NCBI GenBank assembly: GCA_963931925.1 | Contig: OZ007573.1 | Coordinates: 44,289,124 to 44,353,123 of the forward strand | Direction of reading: 5' to 3' | Length of the DNA: 64,000 nt | DNA from: Onchidella celtica | Lineage: Eukaryota; Mollusca; Gastropoda; Systellommatophora; Onchidiidae | Part shown: one piece after another, positions 13,216 to 25,567 of the stretch | How positions within the stretch are numbered: the stretch's first letter is position 1 | Layout: every line of letters starts with the position of its first letter | The notes under the pieces: generated by a model | Seen by the model: the letters and a program-made list of their open reading frames with translations, nothing else | Databases searched by the model: none | Told to the model about the DNA's origin: nothing | Translations under genes and position numbers: made by a program

Positions 13216-15103
13216 CGTTGTTTACTCGACATATGAATCGTTTTCGTGAATGCATCATACATTGACGATCTTTAAAGCACTCAAGATCACCATAACAAAT
13301 ATCTGGCCTGAGCTTTTCTGCTGTAAAATCGCACTCCACCCCACAAGGATTTCAATTCTCTTCACCATGAGAAATTTGTGACAGCGAGCCTATAACTATG
13401 TGATCAAAATACAGAAGTTTGTCATACATCTTTCTTCCCCCCTCCAAATTTCTTATCTGCTCTTAGATGTTTAGACTGTTCTCTTCACGCTCTTTCTAGA
13501 CTATTTACTTTGGAAACATTTACCACCTTCTCTCAATTTGCACATCGGCACGAGATCCTGTACGCCAGGAACGAGAGCTCTTAACATTGCGCCATGGGGA
13601 CATCATTACACCCCAGAATGATACGAAATTTCACGTCCTTTAAAATCAAAGAGTATACCGTAGGTAACTTAACTGTTCACGTATTTTTCGCTCTTCACTG
13701 TTCACCTGCATATTCCTTCTATTAAAAGGAACTATGAACTATAATACCCTAGTATTGCGATTCTCCGATTAAGACTGACGGCAAAAACGAAAAAAAAACA
13801 ACAACTGAAAATGTTACAATCACCCAATATTTGAACAGGCTTATATTATCCAAATCGTATTGTATTTAACAAAGATCGTACATCATACATGACTCTAGAT
13901 TGTCCTAGAGTGCTGGATTTTGTTCCAAGGGCCTGACCAAAATGACAGGAACCTCCCACGTGGTTCCTGATTTATATTTGACGTCGCATATAATTATTAT
14001 GCATTAGGTTTGCTAAACCTGTTATTGTGATATAGTGACCTCGGACTATGTTATCACTTTTTGAAAAACAAACAAACAAACAAACCGATCGAACGTACAG
14101 TCATGAAACTTTCGAGGATGAAAAGTAAATAAATGGAAAAGGCCAGGCTTTTACGGAGCTAGTTTACGGGTAAATAATGTTCTGAAGAGTAATTAGACAA
14201 AATATAACAAATAATATAACAAATATATTATTATACTCTGTGGGGCGTTCGATTTTCTCTGTAATGGTTTTAAGAATCCCATTCTCCAATAAACACCACC
14301 GATCTGTGTAAAGCTTAGTGGCATCATCTTTCCTTAGTTGAAGGCAATATTAACTTATCATAATAAAAACAAATAATGACAATCAGGGTGCCAAGGAAAG
14401 AGTATGCTGGGCACGGCGATTAAAACAGTCTTTAATTACAAGTCATACATCCCTGGCCTGTCCTCCTCTTTTGCACTTAAGTGATGTTAGCCAATTAAAC
14501 ATTCCCACCTTGATTACTATGAATTGGTGACTCCGCACAATCCACAGGTCCTCAGGGGCAATAGGGATCAATGGACTCCCCCCCACCCCCCAGCTTGTGT
14601 AGCGACAGGAGCTAAGTATAGCATCGTGATGTGAATCGCCCCGAGACATTTACTTCTTCTCGTGGCTAGATCTTTCTCCATATCATTTGCTATCAGAGAG
14701 AAACGCTGGTGACCTGAGCTCAGTAAGTCAGTTTGTTGCGGTAATGTTCAGACTCAGACAATGCTAATGTGGATGAATTACATAACATCGAGGCTTAGCA
14801 CTACATCCAGATGTCGATCCATGCCATAGAGTAGATCAGATTCTTGATGTCGGAAGCATTTTGGTGGGAAAGAAAACAGTTTTACTGTTCGCATAAATGT
14901 TAAATGACTAAATGTTTAAAAAAAGAAAATCACTCAAAATCACCTTCTTGATTATCCCCTAAAGGTCAGAACAACTTAAACGGCAAAACATAATAAATAA
15001 TTAAATTGTCAGCAATGAAAGGCTGAAAAAAAAAGAAGCTAAAAAAATGTCTTTATTATAGTGCCGTTTTCAGTACAAACACGCAGTACTAGATACTAGG
15101 GTG
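13216..15103. other. No gene seen
   Basis: Unique-looking AT-rich DNA with an AAAC run near 14067. Confidence 0.45.
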
Positions 15104-15262
15104 CCGTGCCCGCCCCCCCCCCCCCCGATTCCCCCATCTTGCCCCCGTCAGGCGATAGGGTATCTTAAAGAGCCGAGAAAATAAGTTGATCCCCACGCAG
15201 AGAAAAATTCGAACTCGTCTCGCATTCTGGTCAAGCGCTCTAATCACTGAACGACTGGGAAT
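15104..15262 (-). mobile_element. Diverged SINE-like element
   Basis: On the minus strand the sequence TTCAGTGATTAGAGCGCTTG at 15232-15251 resembles a tRNA A-box region, and GAGTTCGAATT at 15207-15217 resembles a B box. Downstream (15138-15178), TTCTCGGCTCTTTAAGATACCC resembles the central domain of the other SINEs. It ends in a long G run and looks old and truncated. Confidence 0.5.
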
Positions 15263-17609
15263 ACAATCATGGAAGACGGACTTGTTTGATACCGTAAAGA
15301 CCGAGGCCAGTGCATAATTATATTAAAGCTCAATATAAAGGACGTAAGAAACTTGGTGGTATTTCTGATCCCGCCAGGTATGAAGCAATTAAAATATCTC
15401 TTAAAGTCATTTCACGGCATTGTGAAAATTGGTGTCAGTAAAGTTAGATATAGCATGTGTGATGCTCAGAAAGGTCATGACAGAAAACTCTTCAATTGGG
15501 TTTCTAACTCTCAGTCTTGAGGAGGAGCTCTAGAATGGAGCGAAGGAAGATAGGGACAGACAGACAGACAATCAGACAGATGGGAAAACCAACTTTAGAA
15601 CAGTAACTGTGACAGTGAAAAACTAACATAAAAATGTCCAGCATTTCCCTGATTTATATTTAAATTTTAGTGGCAGTTTTTAAGAGTTTCAAACCAAGTC
15701 ATTCTCTTGATCGACCCGTTGCATCAATTGCGCATCACTGGCCAGTGTTAATGTGCCTCACTTTAAACTGCTGTAATCACGAGGTTAAAAGTTTGCACAA
15801 ACAAACAAACAACAAAACACAACAGCAACAAAATAACATGTCTTTTGCAGTGTCCTACTTTAATAATAATAAATAATAAATACACTGTATAATGCCAACA
15901 ACCACGATAAGAGCATCAGTACGTTATTTTTGTATCAGATTTGTTCTAAAACAGAAAATGTATATAGATCTATTCTGATTATATGGTAGACAAACGCCCT
16001 GTTCAGAATCAAACTCATTTGTACTTGGACCTCCAGACAGTTGGGCTGGTAAGTCAGAGACGTCTACGTGCGTCAGCAAAGCCCACTGGCATCCATATGC
16101 ATGGCAGGGGAGTCTGCACTGTGTCAAACCTCTAGTCCCACCCACCTACTTAGTCCGTACGCTGCAGATCCTCACACTGGGGCCAGGATACAATAATTAT
16201 ACTGACACACTTTGTCAAATTGCTTTCCAATGGAACCAAAGGCTTCAAAATCTTCAGATTCATATACTGTGTCACTTGTTGGTGGAAATTAATTACTCCA
16301 GAGTTCAAACTCCAAAGAATTCTCAATGGCCATACACAACATTCATTTACGGTATCGACTTGTCAATCCTCTCACAGATCCTTTGCTCTCCTGCTCTTTT
16401 CTTTCTGTCTTATCGCCCAAACCACCTTTCCTACAATATTCTATAGGGCGATTTTCAACAAGGAGAGACAAACCTACACTGCTCACTCAACGGACGGATG
16501 TGACGCCACTGTCCTTGTTAATTGTAACATCAAACACCCTGAAACCAGATAAAAACAGCCCGAATGAAACAGCTCGTGTACACATTTACTCCTCCTTCTT
16601 ATGAAAAAAGATCGCATGTGCAAAAAAAAGCAACAACTTTACAAGAGACACAAGAAACATTTCTCATTGTCTCACGTTTTATTCTTTATTCGTTGTCCAG
16701 TTTGTGATGACCAAAAGAAACCAAAAGTCGTATAAAATTAAAACGCACATAGAAAGATGTAACAATTTCCTTCGATGAACTGATGTTAAAATGTGAATTC
16801 GATCTAGACTGGCTTATACTGTCTTTTTCCGTTATGTGACAGTATATAAGGCGAACGAGCCAGAGGTAACACGTTGTTTCTTACGGCGAACGGTCTTTAT
16901 CGACCAGACCACCAGTGGTGTGTTTTACACTGAGAGGAAATGATAAAGGAGCACCAAGCAAACCTTTACCCCTGTGCCTCTTCAGTGTAGAGGTCTTTAG
17001 CACATGTCTTCCAGCCTCCGTCTTCTTCTTTTTTTTTCCCTACCCTTTTTAGAGTAGTGCCATTTGTATCGGCTCAGAGACATAATTAGGGCTGTTGGCC
17101 GTCCAGGGCGCTAGGGCAAAAAAAAAAAAGTCACTTCTTGACCACTGTGTTCTTCATAATTTTTCCTGAACTCTTGTGCAGGAATATTTGGTCCACATTA
17201 GGCGCCCGTGACACGTGCCTATCTGTCCCTCACCTTATATACGCCACTGCATTACTTACAACAATGCCCCTCCCCCCCCCTCCCCCACCTTCCCCAATCC
17301 TTTCTCGTGTCTCTTCCCTACAACTTTCCCTAAATCGACAAAGACTGTCTCAGACTAAGAGCATTTCCCGGAGATGGAGAGCGAGATTAAGACCCCGACA
17401 CACAGAACGTTTGGATCGATTTTTGACCTTTAAAGTGGTTGATGCACAGACCTATATCGCTATACCCTTACCATCAAAACCAAGAGCAATAATATTCCAT
17501 TTCGTCAAAACATATTAATCGATGCACAGTTATAGAAGGAATTGCCCTCATAGAGTCTCTTGCAAACGTCTATCTCGTTCTCCATTTTCTGGTATCTAAA
17601 GAGATATAA
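15263..17609. other. No gene seen
   Basis: Short GACA run at about 15558. A 126-codon plus frame at 17138 crosses a poly-C tract and is not supported. Confidence 0.45.
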
Positions 17610-17797
17610 GCCCGGCGCGCACTACCCGGTTTTGATCGGCCAACTAGTTGCATGGTGACGTCAACACATCGCGTTTCAATGAGAAAAAAACAAAACAACA
17701 ACACGTTGGCTAGTGTGCGAGGCCTCATTGGAGTTATAGGTCGTCAGGTCACCTCCCGACTAGTGAGTCGATCAAAGTCGACTGGCGCGCGCCGGTC
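17610..17797. mobile_element. Diverged copy of the GCCCGGCGCGC MITE
   Basis: The left end GCCCGGCGCGCACTACCCGG matches the element at 53894, and the right end (TGGCGCGCGCCGGTCC) is an imperfect inverse. Just inside, GATCGGCC and GTCGATCAAAGTCGAC are also roughly inverted. The 64-codon open frame here is not supported as a gene. Confidence 0.6.
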
Positions 17798-17827
17798 CAC
17801 AATGCTACCTGATCTAGATAAGGGGAT

Positions 17828-18250
17828 CTTTAAGGAGACACGATAATTTTAGAATCCCTGAACTGCATGGGCCAAACCGTTACATCTAGTATCTTTCGTG
17901 GAGTAAACACCGGCTGTACACAATCCATCCTCTTTTGTTTTTCTGTGAGTTCTTGATGTTGAGCTATTATTGTTTCCGAAACACCATGGATGTGGAGGGT
18001 ATAAGTGAGACTCCATATGCTTAGAATAAATGATCTAGTATCTTTGAAGGACATAAAACACCGACTCCGTACTATCCATTGTCCTTTTTTATTTTAAAAA
18101 TATTTTTGTTATTGTTGTTGTGGCTAATGTTGTTACCCCAAACACCACTAATGGAGAGGTTTTAAGGAAGACTAACAGTTTTAGAATCCCTGACCAGCAC
18201 AGACCACCGAGTTATATCCAGTATCTTTGATGAACATAAACAGCGACTTT
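17828..18250. repeat. Degenerate tandem repeat, about 145-190 bp, three units
   Basis: CTAGTATCTTT-type sequence recurs at about 17887, 18030 and 18218. Each is followed by a run resembling ACATAAA(A)CACCGACT and, in the first two, by AATCCATCCTCTTTTG-like and TTGTTNCCNAAACACCA-like blocks. Two units also share TTTTAGAATCCCTGA. The middle unit lacks about 40 bp. No coding evidence. Confidence 0.65.
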
Positions 18251-19249
18251 GCCACTAATGGGTCTGAGCTCCACCTGGTTTAAAACTCACACAGAACACA
18301 AATCGATACAGACTACTGGTTCATTTCAGAGGCTTTCAGTTTTTGCAAGGATTTTACGACCCATTTTATGGCTCTTTTAAAGTAAAATGAACATCGGAAG
18401 CAAAATGTATCGACATCAGAGACGGTTCAGGTGGCTAGCAAGATAGGGAACCAGGTGACAGAATAGGAGCAAATTGTTGACAGAGAGATGTTTGATGTGA
18501 CAAGCTCGATAGGCCAGGAAAGAATTGTTTCTTTACCCCAATGTTGCCTTCAGCCAATTAAAACGGACAGTATGTCGTTACTGTGCTACCAGAACCACCA
18601 ATGAAATTGGCTTTCCACAAACGTGACCAAATAATTTATAAAAAAGAATTAAAAAATCTATGGAGCTGCAGTAAAGGCTTGAAATTAAAGCAATGTTAAA
18701 ACGTGGCAAAAAGTAAAGGCTTTAATGTTGCAAAGCTTCGCTAAGAAATAATACTTTATCTTTTGTGTATTACTTACTTTGTCTTTTGTGACACGTTCTG
18801 ATTTTCCAAAAATTATCGGGTTTTCTGAATCCATGTATGTTGCAAGTAGCAAATTTGTAATTTGGCCACTTGCAGCTCAAAATTGCTCGACAAGGCATGG
18901 TAATGTCTTCCTTGGCAGTAGTAGGTAATACAATGACTCAGATCACGGTCCAGCTCCTGCCCTCACCCGCACCCCAGTTTCGCGCCCACTTTGTTCCAAC
19001 TCACTAGGATTAAATACACGCAGACATGATATGCTAATGCATTTGCCAATGCAAATCAATACTACCGAAGTATCTGTATGTATGTGCAAAGTGACGATAT
19101 GCACAATTGAGGGTAATGCCATTTAGAAGCCTGAATGCATATTTTAAACAGGTCTCTGAAGTGACATGAAAAATGCACTGTGCATAAAGAAACACAGTCG
19201 TCAAAGCCTTCACTCTTAGCAGTATGATCTTCATATAATAATAATAAAG
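18251..19249. other. No feature seen
   Basis: AT-rich, no long frames. Confidence 0.5.
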
Positions 19250-19652
19250 ATGTAGTCTTGTAACGCTACATTATACAACACTACATCAAACAATGCTATA
19301 TTATGCTACACTACACTATAGTACGCTACACGACAACCACAGTATACTATACTAGGCTACACTGCACTACAATACACACACTACATTACACTAGGCTACA
19401 CTACACTACACTACACTGCACTGCACTACACTACACTACACTACACTACACTACACTACACTACACTACACTACACTACACTACACTACACTACACTACA
19501 CTACACTACACTACACTACACTACACTACACTACACTACACTACACTACACTACACTACACTACACTACACTACACTACACTACACTACACTACACTACA
19601 CTACACTACACTACACTACACTACACTACACTACACTACACTACACTACACT
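19250..19652. repeat. (ACTAC)n pentanucleotide satellite
   Basis: Degenerate CTACA units from about 19255, then perfect ACTAC from about 19425 to 19650. Its 5-bp period is coprime to three, so the plus frame translates as a five-residue HYTTL repeat. Confidence 0.97.
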
Positions 19653-20104
19653 ATATCAGCACAAAGCACTATACCACACTACTCTACACCACTACATGAC
19701 ATTTCACATTTTATTTGTTCTCTCTACCGCTGCTTTAGCTTCACCATTTCTAAACAACCTACCTCTTTGTACTTTTCAGAGTAGGTGTAACCTCTTCGGC
19801 CTTTTGACAACGTTTCTGCTTCCAGGCGAAAGCCAAATCAAAGTAACGTATAACTATACACAATCTCAAAAAAGTCCCTGCACTTCCCACCTTTTCAGTT
19901 CGCTGCCTCCTAATTGATTTATTTTTTTTCAGTGCTAATCAAAGAGTGGTTTTCAAGTGCATTCACCGTAGGATAATAATGAAATCAGTATGATGTTCAA
20001 AATTGGATGCCGGTCCTGGACTTGCGACTCATTGAAAGAAGTCTTCGAAGCACTTCCGCGGAAAGAACGCCACATTAACCATAACTTTGACTAGGAAATA
20101 AACT

Positions 20105-20680
20105 ATGAAGAATCACGAACTGTATTTTCTTAGAGCAGTACAAAGAAATCTCATGTCAGGCCAGAGTTTTCTGCTATTGTATGACAGTACACAATACAGC
20201 CTGCTACTGTCACCCCCACTGTCTTGTGGGTCATCTCGGGAGAGAGGAATACTAGGGGAAGGTAACCCTGAATACAAATACCACACTGCCTTGTGTGTTG
20301 CTATGATAGCAAAGGCTATGGGAGTAAACCCAGACAGAAAATCAGGAGTGGAGACCCGAAGGTGGTTGTCAGGGAGAACTGCATCAAACTGGCTTCCAGC
20401 ATCTCCTGCAGCCGGACTAGTTCCAAATGTATTGACCTGGTCTCTCCCTTGGGTTTAACTAGAATGGCAGAGAGAGGGGTGGTGCCTCTGGGCAAAGCAC
20501 CATCTCTTAAAAATAGCCCAGGCAAGGCAGCAAAACGAGGAGGCGTTTGCTCGGGCTTGGCAAGCGTCTGTCTCTCCTCTATAAGCCCACCCATTTCCGA
20601 TTTGGAGAGGACACTCCAGCCATCCGTTACGGATGGGCACAACACGGGAGGTGGCAGTTACCGGTGATAAGCTCATATAT
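20105..20680. other. Unrecognised GC-richer segment with overlapping open frames
   Basis: Frames of 117 and 124 codons on plus and 109 on minus overlap here. The composition differs from the AT-rich neighbourhood. None of the translations has a motif I recognise. It could be a fragment of an unknown repeat or an old retroposed sequence. Confidence 0.2.
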
Positions 20681-23095
20681 ACAAAGAAATAACTATACTG
20701 TCGTAAAGGCGGCTCTGATTACTGCTTCCGTACAATTTCGAGTCACACATTAATACAAACGCCAGTGGGAAAAAGTACCGTCACCCTGGGGAAGATCTTA
20801 GTTTTCTAAAGGGCCTTAATATTATGGTTATTAGCCCTTGATATTCGTCACAGTCTTCTGGCACTGAATTTATAAATAAAAATAATTTTTATATTTCCAC
20901 GCAATTTCAATCCACGTTCCACTCTGAAGTCCCCATGCCTACACTGACGCAGTGAATGCACCCAGAGTAGGCTCAATTGACGTGATATTATGAACCACTT
21001 GCTGTCACATTCTTAAGCCCAGGTAAAAATCGTAGTGCACTTGCGATCACAAGTGGCGAAACATTTCTCATTAATGTAAACTCTGCACCAAAAAAATACT
21101 ACAAAAGGCCTGGAGATTTGTGCTTGCAGGGCCAGGACATTAAACTTGTCTAATCGATCACTAGGGGGTGATATCTGATAATGCTGACGGTGGATTTATT
21201 TGAATGGAAAAGTCAATAATGTCCCGGACATTTATGCGAGATAAGACAATGGCGTGCCAGATAGGAGGTCGCCATAATATGGCAAGGTTACGATAAAAAA
21301 TATCATGACGAGGTTGATAATGATAAAACAGGATAGTCTGGGGACATTTTCGGTATCATATGTCAAATAATGACTCGCATCACGGTCCTAATCATTTCAA
21401 TACGAACATTAAACACAAAAAAATAAAGTAAATGATGAGACAGGGACGCCATACATGGACTTACTGTCGCGTCTAAACCTACGATCGGATAATAGGAAAC
21501 AAATCAATGGCGATGTCTGACGGCAACACTGTGTTCATGACAAGCAAATTGCAGAAACCACTTCTGAGGGAGGCAGTTGGCTAAGTTTGAGCGATAAACA
21601 TTTAGACTGCATCGCAGTGCATAAATATGATAAGGCTGTTGGATAGGAGACAGAATGTAGTTACAAATACGTACGTCCCCCAAGTGTTTTGTGCTAGGGT
21701 GACGTATTCTATAGCCTTTTGTAACTCCAGAGCTCGAGATCTCCTCCCGAAATACTCCAAAGAACAGCCTTAATTAAATTATTTTTTCAGATTTTCCTTT
21801 TGTTTTCCTCCCGGTTTTGGTTGAAAGGGAAGGGGACGGGGTTAGGGATTCGATAAGATTAAGGGTTAAGGATTAGGACGGGGTTAGGGATAGGTACTCA
21901 TACGAACGCGCCACTAGCGCAAAACACTCTCGGTGAGTACGAACAGGTAACAACAGCCTAGGAAGAATGGGAAATGAAACTCTGAGGTTCAACCCAGACT
22001 ACACACGGTCTTCAGTGGAAGAGAAAACCATCAAACCAGTGCTTCGGCCCCCTGGTGTCTGATACCTCTGTTATGTTTTTTTTTATCTGTCTATTCACAA
22101 TTGCTTGTAGAAGAATTTCAGAAATGACACCTTCAGTGCCAGAATTAGAGAATTTGCGCCTTCAATATTGCATCGGTTCATCCTTCACAATGTTAACGCC
22201 TGTGAATGCTTCCAATACTTTTTTTGCGCTAGATACATGCCGTGCAATCTCACGTCTTTGATTTGTTGTTTTTATTTTCACCACAAGCAAAGGCATGTTC
22301 TATGTAACACATCGCGACCTTCATTCTTATTTGTTTTAACTCCATTTTCTGAAAAAATCGGAGCTCTTTTAGTATGTAGAAGAGGTATAACAAATGCGCA
22401 CATTGACACTTGTTCAAAATGCGTTGTGGCACTTATCAAGCTGTTTCACGGTTTCAATTTATTCGAACTCCTTATCATAATTCCAGTTGTTAGGGGACCG
22501 TGGTGTTTCACACAGTAAGTTTTAGATGAGCAGTATGGCAAGAGCCGCAGACACTTAATGTGGAATTTCTCAGTTGTGCAAAAAGTGGAGTTTGGAACAA
22601 ACCATAACCAAGGTCGCCATGCTTACTGTTATACTATATCAATAAACACCAGCTCCAAGCTCCTAACAGAAGCATTTCACAGACTGTAAATCTATCCAGG
22701 AGAGTTCATTACACCAATCAAACCCTAAAATACACCCATCGGCACTGAAATATAGTCACTACGCAGCACAAATTAAACAATGTTTCCATTCTGGAAAACA
22801 TTTCTCTGTAACGAAGCGAGAGACAGACCCATCATTCCCATCAATCTGGAACTCGCAAGGCCTCTCTTTGGACTCACTTCTCATCGTGAACGTACAGCGA
22901 AACGCAGGTGTTTAAACACCATCTCTTAATGGAACATTACGGGGGTGTTTTGACATGATTGGGTCATTGTAGCTCACAAAACCATTTCACCTGTTAATCT
23001 CAGTGGAAAATCGAAAACGCCAACGCCCACAAAAATCTACGTATCAACCAAAATAGGTTCAGCCTGCAATTATCAGCGAAGTGAGAATTGCTCCA
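20681..23095. other. No gene seen
   Basis: AT-rich. GGGGTTAGGGAT occurs three times around 21838-21890. A 116-codon plus frame at 22168 has no motif. Confidence 0.45.
22490..22520. mobile_element. Single end of the TTAGGGGACCG MITE
   Basis: TTAGGGGACCGTGGTGTTTC matches the tip of the element at 54956. I could not find the partner end nearby, so this is a fragment or a chance match. Confidence 0.3.
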
Positions 23096-23388
23096 AAGTG
23101 AGAAAGAGAGAGAGAAAGAAAGAGAGAGAGAGAAAAAAGAGCGAGAAAGAGAGAGCAAAAGAGAGAGGAATGGAGAGAGAAAGAGAGAGAGAGAGGGGAC
23201 AAAGAGAGAGATAAAGAGATGGAGAGAAAGCGAGAGAGAGAGAGAGAAGACACGAGAGAGAGGAAGACAAACAGACAGAGAGAAAGATAGAGAAAGAGGG
23301 AGAGAGTGAGACAGTAGAGAGAGAGAGGGTGGAGAAGGAGAAACAGAAAGAGAGAGAAAAAAAAACAGAAAGCGCGAGAGAGAAACGG

Positions 23389-23445
<57 letters not shown>

Positions 23446-23478
23446 GGAAGGGAGAGAGAGAAAGAGAAAGAGAAGGCG
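23096..23478. repeat. GA-rich tract
   Basis: Purine-rich GAGA with AAAG interruptions; perfect GA at about 23395-23440. Confidence 0.95.
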
Positions 23479-23865
23479 ATTGGGATAAATCAATGACTGG
23501 GAAGGTAGAAAGGAAGTTATCGTGCGCTCCCATCAAATGCCCGAATTTGTTCGGCCAGACGAGAATAACAAGAGAGGACGTAGAATCAAACCAGCAATTA
23601 TTTCTAATGGGTTGAAATTTATACAGTTCATGGTGATGTGGAGGAAAGACGGGAGAGAAAAAGAGAAAGAGGAGAAGGAGAAGTGGAAAACACGGGAAAG
23701 AGTAAATGAAAAATCAATAACTAAATTCATATTTGACAGAAAAGGTGGACTAAGATTCGGTTGGAAAGAATTAAACTTTTGTAAAACGGTGACCCTTAAT
23801 GATAAAGGGAGAGGGAGGGACAGAGAGAGAGAAAGTAAGAGAGAGTGAGACAGCAAACAAACAGA

Positions 23866-23870
23866 CAGAC

Positions 23871-23958
<88 letters not shown>

Positions 23959-23988
23959 TTAGATAGATAGATAGATAGATAGATAGAA
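23866..23988. repeat. (GATA)n microsatellite
   Basis: About 28 GATA units with one GTTA change. Confidence 0.97.
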
Positions 23989-24156
23989 TAGGGTCAGAGA
24001 CAGAGTGAAATCGTTCGAGACAGAGAGAGGGGGGGGGGGTGAGAGAGAAAAAGAGAGAAAGCAAGAGTGAGAGAGAGTAGGTGAGAGAGAGACCGACAGA
24101 GAAAGAGAGTGGAGAGAAAGACAGAAAGATAGAAAGTGAGAGAGAGAGAGAGAGAG
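23989..24156. repeat. GA-rich tract with a poly-G run
   Basis: It continues directly from the GATA array. A G run sits at about 24028-24038. Confidence 0.9.
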
Positions 24157-25150
24157 TCTTGAGAAGGAAAGGAAATGAAAGTAAACGAAGGGTATACAAA
24201 AAAGAACTTACGCATATCTGAATACAAGAGCCTTACGACACAAGGGAAAGCGGTCACATACTTTCGTTGAAACACTGAGAAAATACCAACGATGAAAGAT
24301 AAGGCAAAGTATGGAAGAACAGACAATTACTCTAGTGTATTAACCCACCTGTATTGTCAGAATTGACACATACAATATAGATCTAATTATTCCTATTCCA
24401 ACTCGTCCTCTTAAGTCCATACAACGCTCGTGACCAGCTGATGGTAGTAAGCCCATTGAACCTGTCGAAGTTCGAGCACACCTTGCAGCAACTTGCCAGG
24501 TGGGCGGCCCAACTACTTTCCGCTGCCCTCCTCCTCCTCCTCTGTTTATCAGGGGCAGAAGAAAAAAGAGGAGGGGAAGTAAAGGGTGGAAGCGTTGAAG
24601 ATGTTTAAAATAACGGAGCTTCCTCCGAGCGGGACCTGGCAATTTTGGTCCATCAGGTTTACTTAGCCGAGACGAAGGAATGCCGGTTTGGCCTAGGTAA
24701 GGTTAAAAAAAAAGTCCGGCGTTCCATGTGAAGTTTTTTTTTTTTGGTCCCTAATGTATGAGCTTGATGCATGGTTAGCCTAATAGCCTGATGGTGTGAT
24801 GGTTACCTGGGCGTCCCGAAAGTGGAATCTGAATTTTTCAGACCCAGCCCATTTTTTGTTTGTTTGTCGGTCAAGTCAGAATTAGTTACAGTTTGAAACC
24901 TGGGATTAAACCCAAACAGCTTTCATTTTGAGGTTGTGAAAAGGGGAAAAGGGGGGGGGGGGTGGGGGGGGGGGAGTGAACGGGGAAAGATAAAGTTTGT
25001 GATGAAATCCCATTTCGTGTCGTGTGAAGGGATGTTTGGAGGAGGAGGGTGGGATAAATGGGAGAGGGCAATGGGGGATTATTGTATTTCATGAATGATG
25101 AGACAATAATACTAAGCCATTAAAAAGGAGTAAATAATTTACCAAAGATA
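24157..25150. other. No gene seen
   Basis: A 100-codon minus frame (24340-24642) is rich in leucine and glycine from GGA repeats and is not supported. Long G runs at about 24952-24974. Confidence 0.4.
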
Positions 25151-25164
25151 ATAGTCATGCGAAC

Positions 25165-25553
25165 TAGAGATGCCTAGAGGCAGAGTGCTCGCCTCTGAAG
25201 CCAAAGGCCCCCTGGTTCGAATCCCGGCCAGTGCAGGCATGGTGGAATTTTGGGATTTTTCCAATATTCTTTTTTCCTGTCCCTGATCCTATGGTAGGTA
25301 GGACAGAGAACCTAGTCTTCTCGGATAAGGACGAAAAATTCGGAGGGTCCGTGTGCACGTTGGGCACGTTAAAGATACCTTGGCAGCTGGAAAACGAAAA
25401 GGGCAGGCCGAACAGGCCGCGGCCCGGGCCAAATTCTAAAAAAACGAATCCCTACCACAACAATGAAAATAAAAAAAAAAAGAAAAGGAAGAAAAATGAG
25501 GTGCAATTTAATGCCAAGGGCAGAGAACCTATTAAAAATAGAGACCTAAACAC
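25165..25553 (+). mobile_element. tRNA-derived SINE with 14-bp target-site duplication
   Basis: The head contains a near-consensus RNA polymerase III A box (TGCCTAGAGGC at 25171) and a perfect B box (GGTTCGAATCC at 25214-25224). The body shares the GGATAAGGACGAAAAATTCGG domain and the tail ATTAAAAATAGAGACCTAAA with the other copies. ATAGTCATGCGAAC occurs at 25151-25164 and again at 25554-25567, a clear 14-bp target duplication. The family's central domain contains CACGTTAAAGATACC, a phrase seen in many aquatic-invertebrate SINEs; I cannot assign the named superfamily without a search. Confidence 0.88.
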
Positions 25554-25567
25554 ATAGTCATGCGAAC

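Noticed and set aside
12835..13339. Arginine/glutamate and serine/leucine repeat frames
   Set aside because: GA/CT tract translations, as at 4980-5286, 23000-23536, 30076-30418 and 57539-58053.
19303..19917. 204-codon HYTTL-repeat protein
   Set aside because: Pentanucleotide satellite; one frame has no stops by arithmetic, with no other coding evidence.
21838..21890. Telomere-like GGGTTAGGGAT
   Set aside because: Only three scattered, imperfect units; not a telomeric array.
25165..25240. Functional tRNA gene
   Set aside because: The A and B boxes fit, but no full cloverleaf is evident and the sequence continues into the SINE body with a target duplication around the whole; same for 32111.
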